This document shows, piece after piece, positions 7,892 through 16,672 of a stretch of DNA of 19,164 bases; positions within the stretch are counted from its first letter, which is position 1, and each line of letters begins with the position of its first letter. Made by a program: the position numbers and the translations under genes. Source of the DNA: Mycobacteriaceae bacterium. GTDB taxonomy: Bacteria > Actinomycetota > Actinomycetes > Mycobacteriales > Mycobacteriaceae. The notes below the pieces were generated by a model. It was not told the origin of the DNA and searched no databases. It saw only the letters and a program-made list of their open reading frames with translations. The stretch covers positions 1-19,164 of the forward strand of contig JAFAWC010000363.1 of assembly GCA_019242135.1 (NCBI GenBank), written 5' to 3'.

Positions 7892-8898
7892 CCGCTTGGC
7901 GAGTGCCCCGCAGGCACCCGCTCACCCTCGACGGGTGGGCCAGGCGGTGTCCCGTCTCCAAACGGCCTGCCGCCCAGCTCTTCTCGCCCATGGGCAGCCA
8001 GCCAGTTCGACAGCTCGGGCCCCTTCGGAACGATCCGTGTGGGATTGATGTCGCTGTGGACGATGTAGTAGTGCTGCTTGATCTGGACGAAGTCGATCGT
8101 GTCTCCGAATCCCGGAGTCTGGAACAGGTCCCGGGAGTATGCCCACAATACCGGCATCTCTGCGAGCTTCTGCCGATTGCACTTGAAGTGCCCATGGTAG
8201 ACCGGGTCGAACCGGGCCAAGGTGGTGAACAGCCGCACGTCGGCCTCGGTGATCGTGTCGCCGACCAAATACCTTTGCCCACTCAGCCGTTCGGAAACCC
8301 AATCCAGTGCGGCGAACAGCCGGTCATATGCCTGGTCGTAGGCCTTCTGCGAACCGGCAAAACCGCACCGGTACACGCCGTTGTTGATCTCGGTGTAAAT
8401 GTGCTGTGCCAACTCGTAGATCTCCGCGCGCAGCGACTCGGGGTACAGCTGTGGGGCGCCCTCGCGGTGATACCGCCGCCATTGCGTCGACAGGTCGAGG
8501 GTGATCTGGGCGAAGTCGTTCGTGACGACCTGGCCGGTGGGCACGTCGACGATCGCCGGCACGGTGATTCCCTTGGGGTAATGCGGAAAACGTTTGAGGT
8601 AGGCGTCTTTGAGCCGGGGGATCTTTAGCACCGGGTCGACGGAACCGGGATCGAGGTCGAATGTCCAGCTGTCCTCGTCATGCGTCGGCCCGCAAAACCC
8701 GATCGACAACACGGGTTCGAGCCCGAGCAGCCGCCGCACGATGATCGCCCGATTGGCCCACGGGCATGCCCTCGCGACGATCAGCCGATAACGGTCGGGC
8801 TCCACCTTGTAGCCGTCACGCCCGTCCGTAGTGATCCGGGTGGTGATGTAGTCGGTGTCGCGCTCGAAGTCGCCGCCGGCGGCGATGTAGGCAGCCAT
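7888..8898 (-). CDS. Xi-class glutathione transferase / glutathionyl-hydroquinone reductase-like (ECM4/YqjG)
   Basis: Members of this family reduce glutathionyl-hydroquinones and act as thiol transferases in the cytosol. The 336-residue product has the thioredoxin-like N-domain with the catalytic motif ACPWANR (Cys45 the nucleophile), the VPAIVD cis-proline segment, and a TNDFAQI patch. An all-helical C-domain follows with YLVGDTITEADVRLFTTLARFD, highly typical of the family. Enterobacterial relatives usually have CPWAHR; Asn replaces His here. Mycobacteria make mycothiol rather than glutathione, so the physiological thiol is probably mycothiol or another low-molecular-weight thiol (inference). 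The ATG at 8898 lies four bases after the cspB stop, so it is transcribed with cspB. The last 20 residues are Pro/Gly-rich and look non-conserved. Confidence 0.9.
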   Translation of the reverse strand: MAAYIAAGGDFERDTDYITTRITTDGRDGYKVEPDRYRLIVARACPWANRAIIVRRLLGLEPVLSIGFCGPTHDEDSWTFDLDPGSVDPVLKIPRLKDAYLKRFPHYPKGITVPAIVDVPTGQVVTNDFAQITLDLSTQWRRYHREGAPQLYPESLRAEIYELAQHIYTEINNGVYRCGFAGSQKAYDQAYDRLFAALDWVSERLSGQRYLVGDTITEADVRLFTTLARFDPVYHGHFKCNRQKLAEMPVLWAYSRDLFQTPGFGDTIDFVQIKQHYYIVHSDINPTRIVPKGPELSNWLAAHGREELGGRPFGDGTPPGPPVEGERVPAGHSPSG

Positions 8899-8902
8899 GG
8901 TG

Positions 8903-9313
8903 TCAGGCGTCGAGCTCCCTGGCGACGGCCTTGACGACCTCTGAGACCCGGCGGGCGGTCTTGCGATCGGGATAACGCCCCTTGCGCAACTCCGGCTGCA
9001 CGGTGCTCTCCAGCAGCGTGATCATGTCCTCGACCATCCCGTGCAACTCGTCCGGCGAGTGCTTGTGTTCGGCCGGCGCGCTCTCGCGGCGCGCGCGAAG
9101 CGGGGAGGGCGGCGGGTCGATCAGTTTCAGGCTGAGGGCCTGCGGCCCACGCCGGCCCGACGCCACCCCGAACTCCACCCGCTGACCGGATTTGAGCGCC
9201 TCGACTCCGGCGGGCAGCGCCGAGGAGCGGATGTAGACGTCCTCGCCGTCCTCCTGGGACAGGAAGCCGAAGCCCTTTTCGGGGTCATACCACTTCACCC
9301 TGCCGGTCGGCAC
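8903..9313 (-). CDS. cspB: Cold-shock-domain protein CspB
   Basis: The 136-residue product has an N-terminal cold-shock domain (residues 1-67) with the nucleic-acid-binding motifs KGFGFL (RNP1, 13-18) and DVYIR (RNP2, 25-29). The very conserved mycobacterial tail follows: [20 protein letters not shown] (82-101) and [20 protein letters not shown]. It is about twice the size of classic CspA and is the larger mycobacterial type (Rv0871, from memory). It probably binds single-stranded RNA or DNA. GTG at 9313 was chosen because homology ([11 protein letters not shown]) begins there and AGGTGA lies five bases upstream; the open frame to 9481 adds an unconserved basic stretch. The Xi-class transferase gene follows after four bases. 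Confidence 0.93.
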   Translation of the reverse strand: MPTGRVKWYDPEKGFGFLSQEDGEDVYIRSSALPAGVEALKSGQRVEFGVASGRRGPQALSLKLIDPPPSPLRARRESAPAEHKHSPDELHGMVEDMITLLESTVQPELRKGRYPDRKTARRVSEVVKAVARELDA

Positions 9314-9458
9314 TTGTTTCACCTGCTTGTCTCGCCGGGTAGCTCGCAAATAACGCGCCCCGCCATTCGCAGGACGCGATGGGCTGATCCTACTCGGGTC
9401 GCCCTGGGCTGAGCAGCCCCGTTTACTCCGATAGGCTGGGGAGACCGCTGGAGGAGCA
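9314..9458. promoter_or_regulatory. Divergent promoter region, cspB / yccF-moaA2-moaD2
   Basis: On the minus strand TAGGAT (9392-9387) is a good -10 element for cspB and would give a leader of roughly 65-70 bases. On the plus strand TAGGCT (9432-9437) could serve yccF, whose ATG at 9459 has GGAGGAG at 9450-9456. Between them lies a dyad GGGCT GAGC AGCCC (9406-9419), and GGGCTGA is repeated directly at 9381 and 9406. The dyad is a possible operator shared by both promoters. Confidence 0.45.
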
Positions 9459-9851
9459 ATGCGCCTGATTCTGAACATCATTTGGTTGATCTTCGGCGGC
9501 CTTTGGCTGGCGCTGGGCTACCTGCTGGCCGCAGTGGTGTGTTTCTTGCTGATCATCACGATCCCGTTCGGAATAGCCGCGCTGCGCATTGCGTCGTATG
9601 CACTGTGGCCTTTCGGCAGGACGATTATCGACAAGAATGGAGCACGCCCGGGAGCGTTGATCGGCAATATCCTCTGGGTGGTGCTGTGCGGCTTCTGGCT
9701 GGCGATCGGACACATCGTGTCGGCGATCGCGATGGCCGTCACGATCATCGGGATCCCATTGGCGCTGGCCAACCTCAAACTGGTGCCGGTCTCCCTGTTG
9801 CCGTTGGGCAAGGAGATTGTGCCGGTCGACCATTCGCGGGTCGCGGCATGA
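9459..9851 (+). CDS. YccF-domain inner membrane protein (Rv0870c-like)
   Basis: The 130-residue product shows the duplicated YccF domain. Each half has a Trp-rich start ([20 protein letters not shown] and [20 protein letters not shown]) and an [20 protein letters not shown] or [24 protein letters not shown] end. It is predicted to have about four membrane helices. Function is unknown. The ATG has a strong GGAGGAG nearby. Its stop overlaps the moaA2 ATG (ATGA, 9848-9851), so it is the first gene of the moaA2-moaD2 unit. Confidence 0.9.
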   Translation: MRLILNIIWLIFGGLWLALGYLLAAVVCFLLIITIPFGIAALRIASYALWPFGRTIIDKNGARPGALIGNILWVVLCGFWLAIGHIVSAIAMAVTIIGIPLALANLKLVPVSLLPLGKEIVPVDHSRVAA

Positions 9852-10912
9852 CGGTCACTGCGCTGGGACTCCCGTCGGTGCTCGGGCGCACCGCCCCAAC
9901 GGATAAGACCGCCCCCACCGACGGACCGCTCATCGACCGGTACGGCCGGATCGCGAAGGATCTGCGGGTCTCGCTGACCGATCGGTGCAATTTGCGGTGC
10001 ACCTATTGCATGCCCGCCGACGGGCTCGACTGGCTGCCGACCGAGCGCCTGCTGCGGCCCCACGAACTGATCCGTCTTCTGCGCCTGGGTGTCACCCGGC
10101 TCGGCATCACCAGTGTGCGGTTCACCGGCGGTGAGCCGCTGCTGGCCAAGAGCCTCGAAGAGATCATCGGAGCAACCGCGCGGTTGCGGCCTCGGCCGGA
10201 GATCGCCCTCACCACGAACGGCGTCGGATTGGCTAGCCGCGCCGACCGGCTGGCCGCTGCGGGACTGGACCGCATCAATGTTTCGCTTGACACCGTCGAC
10301 GCCGCGCGGTTCGCCGCGATCACGCGTCGCGACCGGCTGACCGACGTACTTGCCGGGCTGGCCGCGGCCCGCACCGCCGGACTTGACCCGGTGAAGATCA
10401 ACGCGGTTCTCGACCCGGCGACCGGCCGCGACGACGCCGTCGACCTGCTGCGGTTCTGCCTCGATCACGGCTATCAGCTGCGGATCATCGAGCAGATGCC
10501 GCTGGATCCCGAGCATCGCTGGAAGCGTAGTGAGGCGCTCACCTCCGACGACGTACTGGTCGCACTTCGGCGCCAGTTCACGCTGGAGCCCGACAGGACG
10601 CCTCGCGGCTCGGCGCCTGCCGAGTTGTGGTTGGTGGACGGCGGCCCCGCGACCGTCGGCGTGATCGCGTCGGTGTCGCACGCGTTCTGCGCGGCATGCG
10701 ACCGAACCCGGTTGACCGCCGACGGTCAGGTGCGCAATTGCCTGTTCGCCACCCAGGAGACAGACCTGCGCGGCATGTTGCGCGACGGTGCCGACGACGC
10801 GGCGATCGAGGCCGCGTGGCGTGCGGCGATGTGGGCGAAGGCCGCTGGACACGGCATCAACGACCCGGGCTTCGTTCAACCGGATCGACCGATGAGCGCG
10901 ATCGGTGGCTGA
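9848..10912 (+). CDS. moaA: GTP 3',8-cyclase MoaA (MoaA2)
   Basis: MoaA is a radical-SAM enzyme that converts GTP to 3',8-cyclo-7,8-dihydro-GTP, the first step of molybdenum-cofactor synthesis; MoaC then forms cPMP. The 354-residue product has the N-terminal 4Fe-4S motif CNLRCTYC (Cys47, 51, 54), GGEP (94-97) for SAM binding, and the C-terminal cluster cysteines 281, 284 and 298 in FCAACDRTRLTADGQVRNC. It ends in the functional GG tail (MSAIGG). It is the moaA2 type (Rv0869c-like, from memory). The ATG at 9848 overlaps the yccF stop, and the first 27 residues are a variable tail. It overlaps moaD2 by eight bases. Confidence 0.96.
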   Translation: MTVTALGLPSVLGRTAPTDKTAPTDGPLIDRYGRIAKDLRVSLTDRCNLRCTYCMPADGLDWLPTERLLRPHELIRLLRLGVTRLGITSVRFTGGEPLLAKSLEEIIGATARLRPRPEIALTTNGVGLASRADRLAAAGLDRINVSLDTVDAARFAAITRRDRLTDVLAGLAAARTAGLDPVKINAVLDPATGRDDAVDLLRFCLDHGYQLRIIEQMPLDPEHRWKRSEALTSDDVLVALRRQFTLEPDRTPRGSAPAELWLVDGGPATVGVIASVSHAFCAACDRTRLTADGQVRNCLFATQETDLRGMLRDGADDAAIEAAWRAAMWAKAAGHGINDPGFVQPDRPMSAIGG

Positions 10913-11186
10913 GCTGACGAGCGAGGTATCGGCGGGCACGCGCGTGACCGTGCGCTACTTCGGCGCCGCCCGCGCTGCAGCGGGCACCGAATCCGAGGTG
11001 GTGACCGTCGAACACGGCACCAGCATCGAGCAGCTCGCGCGTCGCCTCGGTGAACGAAATGAGCGCCTCGCCGTGGTGCTGGCGCGTTGCTCGTATCTGT
11101 GCGACGGGATCGCGGTAAGAGACGCCGCCGCGCAAGTCAGAACCGAGCAGACTATCGACGTGCTGCCCCCGTTTGCCGGGGGATGA
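10905..11186 (+). CDS. moaD: Molybdopterin synthase small subunit MoaD2
   Basis: MoaD is the ubiquitin-like sulfur carrier of molybdopterin synthase. Its C-terminal thiocarboxylate donates sulfur to cPMP in complex with MoaE. The 93-residue product has the strand VTVRYFGAARAAAG near residues 14-27, a central helix with SIEQLARRLGERN, and the essential terminal sequence DVLPPFAGG. GTG at 10905 overlaps moaA2 by eight bases; a GTG later in the gene (at Val14) is possible but would remove only tail residues. The MoaE partner gene is not adjacent but lies beyond rpfA on the opposite strand. Confidence 0.93.
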   Translation: MAELTSEVSAGTRVTVRYFGAARAAAGTESEVVTVEHGTSIEQLARRLGERNERLAVVLARCSYLCDGIAVRDAAAQVRTEQTIDVLPPFAGG

Positions 11187-11187
11187 A

Positions 11188-11203
11188 CGTGATTTCTGTC
11201 ACA
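11188..11203. promoter_or_regulatory. CRP-type operator upstream of rpfA
   Basis: CGTGATTTCTGTCACA matches TGTGA-N6-TCACA with one mismatch, in the first base. It begins two bases after the moaD2 stop. Established knowledge: in M. tuberculosis the cAMP receptor protein Rv3676 controls rpfA. A second TCACA half-site follows at 11215-11219. GTCACA (11198-11203) and ATCACA (11214-11219) together form a direct repeat that resembles an MtrA-type box, from memory. Confidence 0.65.
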
Positions 11204-11229
11204 TAACGAATCGATCACAGCGCGATCTC

Positions 11230-11284
11230 GGGACGGTGTCGGCCGCAATCGACCTGCGGGAATGCCGTCCCGTCTTGGGGTTTT
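11230..11284 (+). terminator. Possible terminator after moaD2 (hairpin plus T-rich run)
   Basis: GGGACGG (11230-11236) is perfectly complementary to CCGTCCC (11265-11271), and a nested GTCG/CGAC pairing lies inside the loop. The downstream GTCTTGGGGTTTT (11272-11284) ends in a short T run. The element could end the yccF-moaA2-moaD2 transcript or act in a long rpfA leader. The loop is large, so confidence is low. Confidence 0.3.
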
Positions 11285-11322
11285 CCCGATTGCCGTCGGC
11301 TGAAACGCCGAGAGACCGAAAA

Positions 11323-11352
11323 GGTGACGGAAATGGCGCAATCCGTTACGGT
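11323..11352 (+). promoter_or_regulatory. Candidate rpfA promoter
   Basis: GTGACG (11323-11328) as -35 and TACGGT (11347-11352, TANNNT type) as -10 are separated by 18 bases. A start near 11359 would give a leader of about 250 bases containing the whole riboswitch. Other promoters closer to the CRP site are possible. Confidence 0.35.
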
Positions 11353-11429
11353 CTTCCGCAAGCCGGCCCACGCCAATGCGGTTGGCCTTTCTGCCCTTTC
11401 GCGCCGATCTCCATCCGGGAGGGCTGGAC

Positions 11430-12634
<1,205 letters not shown>

Positions 12635-12773
12635 CGGCCGGTGACCACCTAGCAGGGTCGAACACGCGCTAGTAGGTCGGTCACGCTCGGTCACGCGCGC
12701 GACCGTGGCAACGAGCGACGCGACACGCCGTCGGATTCACAGTCGTGTGGCGGAGCCACCCGCGGTCACGCGG
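12635..12773. terminator. Convergent rpfA/moaE2 gap with repeats and two hairpins
   Basis: Two adjacent perfect stem-loops, GTGGC GGA GCCAC (12747-12759) and CCGCG GTCA CGCGG (12760-12773), precede and overlap the moaE2 stop. They may form a bidirectional terminator, though there is no T run. Upstream, the 10-mer TCGGTCACGC is repeated in tandem (12677-12686, 12687-12696), and its CGGTCACGC core recurs at 12763-12771 inside the second hairpin. Confidence 0.4.
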
Positions 12774-13191
12774 ATCCGACCCACTCGTCGGATCCGTCGG
12801 AGAAAAACTGGTGCTTCCACACCGGTAGCCGCGCCTTGACGGTGTCGACCAGCTTCGCGCAGGTTACGAACGCGGCGGCACGGTGGTCGGCGGCGACGGC
12901 GGCCACCAGCGCGGCGTCGCCGACCGCCAGCGTCCCGATCCGGTGGGTCGCGGCGAGCGCGCGCACACCACGCGCGTCTCGGGCGATCTCGGCCAGCACG
13001 TCGGCGAGCGTCTGCTGCGCGTTGGGGTGCGCCGAGTACTCGAGACGGGTCACCGAGCGGCCGCCGTCATGATCGCGGATAACCCCAGCGAAGCCGACCA
13101 CCGCGCCGGCGGCATCATCTGCCACCAAGGCTTCGAGCTCGGCGAGGTCGACGGGCTGTTCGGTGATGTCGGCTCTCAGCACCAGCGTCAC
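12766..13191 (-). CDS. moaE: Molybdopterin synthase large subunit MoaE2
   Basis: MoaE is the catalytic subunit of molybdopterin synthase. It transfers two sulfurs from MoaD thiocarboxylate to cPMP. The 141-residue product has the strand [19 protein letters not shown] (residues 29-47), LEYSAHP (50-56), His103-Arg104 for the MoaD tail, and the catalytic lysines at positions 119 and 126 in [15 protein letters not shown], the same numbering as I recall for E. coli MoaE. GTG at 13191 overlaps the mog stop as GTGA (13188-13191), and GGAAGGA lies just upstream. The longer frame to 13599 is antisense and out of register with the family. It is last in the minus-strand moco unit. Confidence 0.95.
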   Translation of the reverse strand: MTLVLRADITEQPVDLAELEALVADDAAGAVVGFAGVIRDHDGGRSVTRLEYSAHPNAQQTLADVLAEIARDARGVRALAATHRIGTLAVGDAALVAAVAADHRAAAFVTCAKLVDTVKARLPVWKHQFFSDGSDEWVGSA

Positions 13192-13660
13192 GAATGGTCC
13201 TTCCCGCGCAACTGATCCAATGCGTGACCGAGCACGTCGGCCAGCACCCCCAGACCGTCCCGCACACCGCCCGGCGACCCAGGCAGATTGATCACCAGGG
13301 TCTGCCCCGCCACCCCACAGATGCCGCGCGACAGCACCGCTGTGGGAACCTTCGGCAGCCCCGAGCGCCGGATCGCGTCGGCCAGCCCCGGAATCTCGTA
13401 ATCCAGCACATTCGCCGTCGCTTCCGGGGTGGCGTCGGTGGGCGAAATACCGGTACCACCGGACGTGATGACGACATCGGGGCCGTCGCCGATCGCCGCG
13501 CGCAAGGCTTGACCCACGGCCGTCCCGTCGGCCACCACGACGGGTGCCGGTACCGCGAAGCCGCATCGATTCAACCAGTCGACGATGATCGGACCGCACC
13601 GGTCCTCGTACTGGCCGGCCGCCGCGCGGGTCGAGGCGATCACGACACGAGCCGACCGGG

Positions 13661-13664
<4 letters not shown>
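13188..13664 (-). CDS. mog: Molybdopterin adenylyltransferase (Mog/MoaB-like)
   Basis: Proteins of this fold adenylylate molybdopterin before metal insertion. The 158-residue product shows the complete MPT-binding pattern: [20 protein letters not shown] at the N terminus, the signature [19 protein letters not shown] in the middle, then [20 protein letters not shown] and PGGVRDGL near the end. It resembles Rv0865, from memory; whether it is a strict Mog or a MoaB-type enzyme cannot be told by eye. GTG at 13664 overlaps the moaC2 stop (GTGA, 13661-13664), and its own stop overlaps moaE2, so the three moco genes form one coupled chain. Confidence 0.92.
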
Positions 13665-14146
<482 letters not shown>

Positions 14147-14154
14147 AAGCTGGC

Positions 14155-14349
14155 TTACCTGTTGACCACCGTGATCGGATGCGTGTACGGGAGGTCCTCG
14201 GCGGGCACGGGAAACGTGATGTCCCCGAACGGCGACAACGCGCCAGTGCGGTCGGCCGCGAGTTCACTGATGGCATGGTCGTCCTCGCCGTCGGGCACCG
14301 GCCAGCCGTTGTCGACATATCGACTCTTCTGGGATTTGTTGTCGGCCAC
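14155..14349 (-). CDS. Small conserved hypothetical (Rv0863-like), first gene of moaC2 unit
   Basis: The 64-residue product is hydrophilic. It contains [20 protein letters not shown] and a C-terminal [20 protein letters not shown], and has no membrane segment or known motif. From memory it resembles the small protein that precedes moaC2 in mycobacteria. GTG at 14349 is preferred: CAGAAT (14361-14356 on the minus strand) ends six bases before it, fitting a leaderless transcript. An upstream TTG at 14415 would give 86 residues but overlaps the divergent start codon. The role is unknown; position suggests a link to cofactor synthesis but does not prove it. Confidence 0.65.
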   Translation of the reverse strand: MADNKSQKSRYVDNGWPVPDGEDDHAISELAADRTGALSPFGDITFPVPAEDLPYTHPITVVNR

Positions 14350-14414
14350 GTGGACATTCTGACAGGCAATCTGACGCGCCGCGACACTGACCGGCTGCTT
14401 TACGCTGGTCAGCA
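14350..14414. promoter_or_regulatory. Divergent promoter, moaC2 unit / helicase-associated operon
   Basis: Sixty-five bases separate the starts. Minus strand: CAGAAT (14361-14356), six bases before GTG 14349. Plus strand: TACGCT (14401-14406, TANNNT type), eight bases before ATG 14415. Neither start has a clear Shine-Dalgarno, so both may be leaderless. Confidence 0.45.
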
Positions 14415-16664
14415 ATGACAGACAACCCGCGGGTCCCGCTGGGTGCCTGGCTGGCCGACCTGCCCGACGACCGGCTGGTTCGGCTACTGGAACTGCGCCC
14501 CGACCTCACGCAGCCACCGCCCGGCAACATCGCGGCGCTCGCCGCCAGGGCCCAGGCACGTCAATCGGTGAAGGCCGCCGGTGACGACCTCGACTTCGTG
14601 ACACTGGCCGTGCTCGATGCGCTTCTGGTGCTTCACGCCGATACCGCGCCGGTGCCAACCGCGAAGCTAACTGCACTGCTCGGTGACCGGGCGCCCAATG
14701 ATGTGCTGACCGCCGCACTCGACGTGCTGCAAGAACGGGGGCTGGTGTGGGGCGAGGCCACGCTGCGGGTGGTGGCCGAGGCGCCCGCCGCACTGCCGTG
14801 GCACCCGGGCCAGGTCACTCTCGAGAGCGCCGCCCGCCCCGCTGCCGAGATCGCCGCCCAGATCGACGCGCTCGGCGACGCCGAGCGCGAACTCCTCGAC
14901 CGGCTGCTGTCGGGCTCGCCGGTCGGCCGAACCCGGGACGCCGCGCCGGGCACGCCGCCCGACCGGCCCGTGCAGCGGCTGCTCACCACGGGCCTGCTGC
15001 GGCAAATAGACGACCAGACCGTGATCCTGCCGCGGGTAGTCGCCCAGGTGCTGCGCGGCGAAGAGCCGGGTCCGGTCAACGTGACGGCACCGACACCTGC
15101 GGTCTCCACCACGACGGCCGCCGACGTCGACGCCGCCGCCGCCGGCGCCGTCATCGACCTTCTGCGCGAGACCGAACTGCTGCTCGAAACACTCGGTGCC
15201 ACACCGGTCCCCGAGCTCCGCAGCGGCGGGCTGGGGGTCCGCGAAGTCAAACGGCTGACAAAGTTGACCGGCGTCGACGAACAGCGTCTCGGCCTCCTTT
15301 TGGAGATCAGCGCGGCGGCCGGCCTGATCGCCGCGGGGCTTCCGCGGCCGGAACCGCTCGACGGCGAGGGACCGTACTGGGCACCGACCGCCCAGTCCGA
15401 CCGGTTCAACGATTTGCCGGCAGCCGAGCGCTGGCACTTGATGGCGACGACGTGGCTGAGTTTGCCGTCGCGCCCGGGCTTGGCCGGCCGCCGCGGACCC
15501 GACAACAAGCCGATCGCAGCGCTCTCGGATGCACTGTTCTCCACCGCCGCTCCGCTCGACCGCCGTCTGCTACTGGGCTTCCTGGCCGAGTTGCCGCCCG
15601 GGGTGGGGATCGATGCCCGGGAGGCGACGCGGACGCTGCTGTGGCGGCGTCCGCGCTGGGCGCTGCGGCTGCAGCCGGGTCCGGTCGCAGATCTGGTGTA
15701 CGAGGCGACGGCTCTTGGTCTGGTGGGCCGGGGGGCGCTGAGCACTCCGGCACGGGCACTGCTGTCGGGTGCGCCCACCGACGACACCGTCGCCGCCATG
15801 GACCGGGTGTTGCCCGAGTCGATCAACTATTTCCTGCTGCAGGCGGACCTGACCGTCGTGGTCCCGGGGCCACTGAGACGGGAGTTGGCCGATCAGCTCG
15901 CCGAGGTTGCCACCGTCGAGTCCGCTGGCGCCGCAATGGTGTATCGGATCAGCGAATCATCGATCCGGCGTGCACTCGACATCGGACGAACCGCGGGATC
16001 GTTGCAGCAATTCTTTCTCAAGCACTCGAAAACACCTGTTCCGCAAGGTCTTAAATATCTCATCGACGACTTAGCGCGCCGTCACGGTCAGCTACGGGTG
16101 GGCATTGCGGCATCGTTCGTGCGCTGCGATGACGCCGCGCTGCTGGCGCAGGTAGCCGCAGCGCCGCTCGCCGAAGCGCTGCAGCTGAGGCTGCTGGCAC
16201 CGACGGTGGCGGTCGCGCAAGCACCGATCGCCGAGGTACTGGCCGCCTTGCGCGAGGCGGGTTTCGCGCCTGCGGCCGAGGACGCCACCGGTGCCATCGT
16301 CGACCTGCGGGCGCGCGGCGCGCGGGTGGCCGACATGCCGCACCGGCGCTCGTACCGCAGCGTCAACCCGCCGACGACCCAAACGCTCGAGGCGATCGTC
16401 GCGATGCTGCGCAGAGTCGCCGCGGCGGCGCCGGCAATGCGCATCGACGCCGGTACCGCGGTGGTGCTCTTGCAGCAGGCGGTGCGGGATCAGACATCGG
16501 TGGTCATGGGATATGTGGATCCGGCGGGCGTGGCAACCCAGCGGGTCGTGTCGCCGATCAGTGTCCGTGGTGGTCAGCTGATCGCGTTCGATCCCGCATC
16601 GGGGCGGGTGCGCGAGTTCGCCGTGCACCGGGTCACGTCGGTGGTGTCGGTAGACGAAGGATAA
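14415..16664 (+). CDS. Helicase-associated WYL-containing protein (Rv0862c-like)
   Basis: The 749-residue product has no ATPase motifs. The N-terminal two thirds are helical, Leu/Ala-rich winged-helix-like segments. Residues 472-562 ([12 protein letters not shown] to GQLRV) match the N-terminal domain of the adjacent XPB helicase: both have a strand with Q-x-D, a YRI, then exactly 32 residues later VPQ, then an AR...G.L.V end. This is the Helicase_C_3/XPB-N type domain. Residues 690-749 have the pattern of a WYL domain ([20 protein letters not shown], then [20 protein letters not shown]), which in other proteins senses nucleic acid or nucleotide ligands. It is probably a DNA-repair or regulatory partner of XPB. 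The stop shares a base with a possible XPB start (TAATG), indicating coupling. The ATG was chosen over alternatives because of the TACGCT element eight bases upstream. Confidence 0.85.
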   Translation: MTDNPRVPLGAWLADLPDDRLVRLLELRPDLTQPPPGNIAALAARAQARQSVKAAGDDLDFVTLAVLDALLVLHADTAPVPTAKLTALLGDRAPNDVLTAALDVLQERGLVWGEATLRVVAEAPAALPWHPGQVTLESAARPAAEIAAQIDALGDAERELLDRLLSGSPVGRTRDAAPGTPPDRPVQRLLTTGLLRQIDDQTVILPRVVAQVLRGEEPGPVNVTAPTPAVSTTTAADVDAAAAGAVIDLLRETELLLETLGATPVPELRSGGLGVREVKRLTKLTGVDEQRLGLLLEISAAAGLIAAGLPRPEPLDGEGPYWAPTAQSDRFNDLPAAERWHLMATTWLSLPSRPGLAGRRGPDNKPIAALSDALFSTAAPLDRRLLLGFLAELPPGVGIDAREATRTLLWRRPRWALRLQPGPVADLVYEATALGLVGRGALSTPARALLSGAPTDDTVAAMDRVLPESINYFLLQADLTVVVPGPLRRELADQLAEVATVESAGAAMVYRISESSIRRALDIGRTAGSLQQFFLKHSKTPVPQGLKYLIDDLARRHGQLRVGIAASFVRCDDAALLAQVAAAPLAEALQLRLLAPTVAVAQAPIAEVLAALREAGFAPAAEDATGAIVDLRARGARVADMPHRRSYRSVNPPTTQTLEAIVAMLRRVAAAAPAMRIDAGTAVVLLQQAVRDQTSVVMGYVDPAGVATQRVVSPISVRGGQLIAFDPASGRVREFAVHRVTSVVSVDEG

Positions 16665-16672
16665 TGAACGCA

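Noticed and set aside
7675..8628. Plus-strand open frame across DUF2771 and the Xi-class transferase
   Set aside because: Covers the ends of two well-supported genes in a different frame and strand and shows no motif.
9482..9847. Extension of moaA2 upstream through yccF
   Set aside because: Out of frame with the well-formed YccF protein and lacking MoaA homology; the ATG at 9848 gives normal MoaA length.
14633..15826. Long minus-strand open frame opposite the helicase-associated gene
   Set aside because: Ser/Arg/Pro-rich composition typical of high-G+C antisense frames; the plus strand has a continuous recognisable protein.
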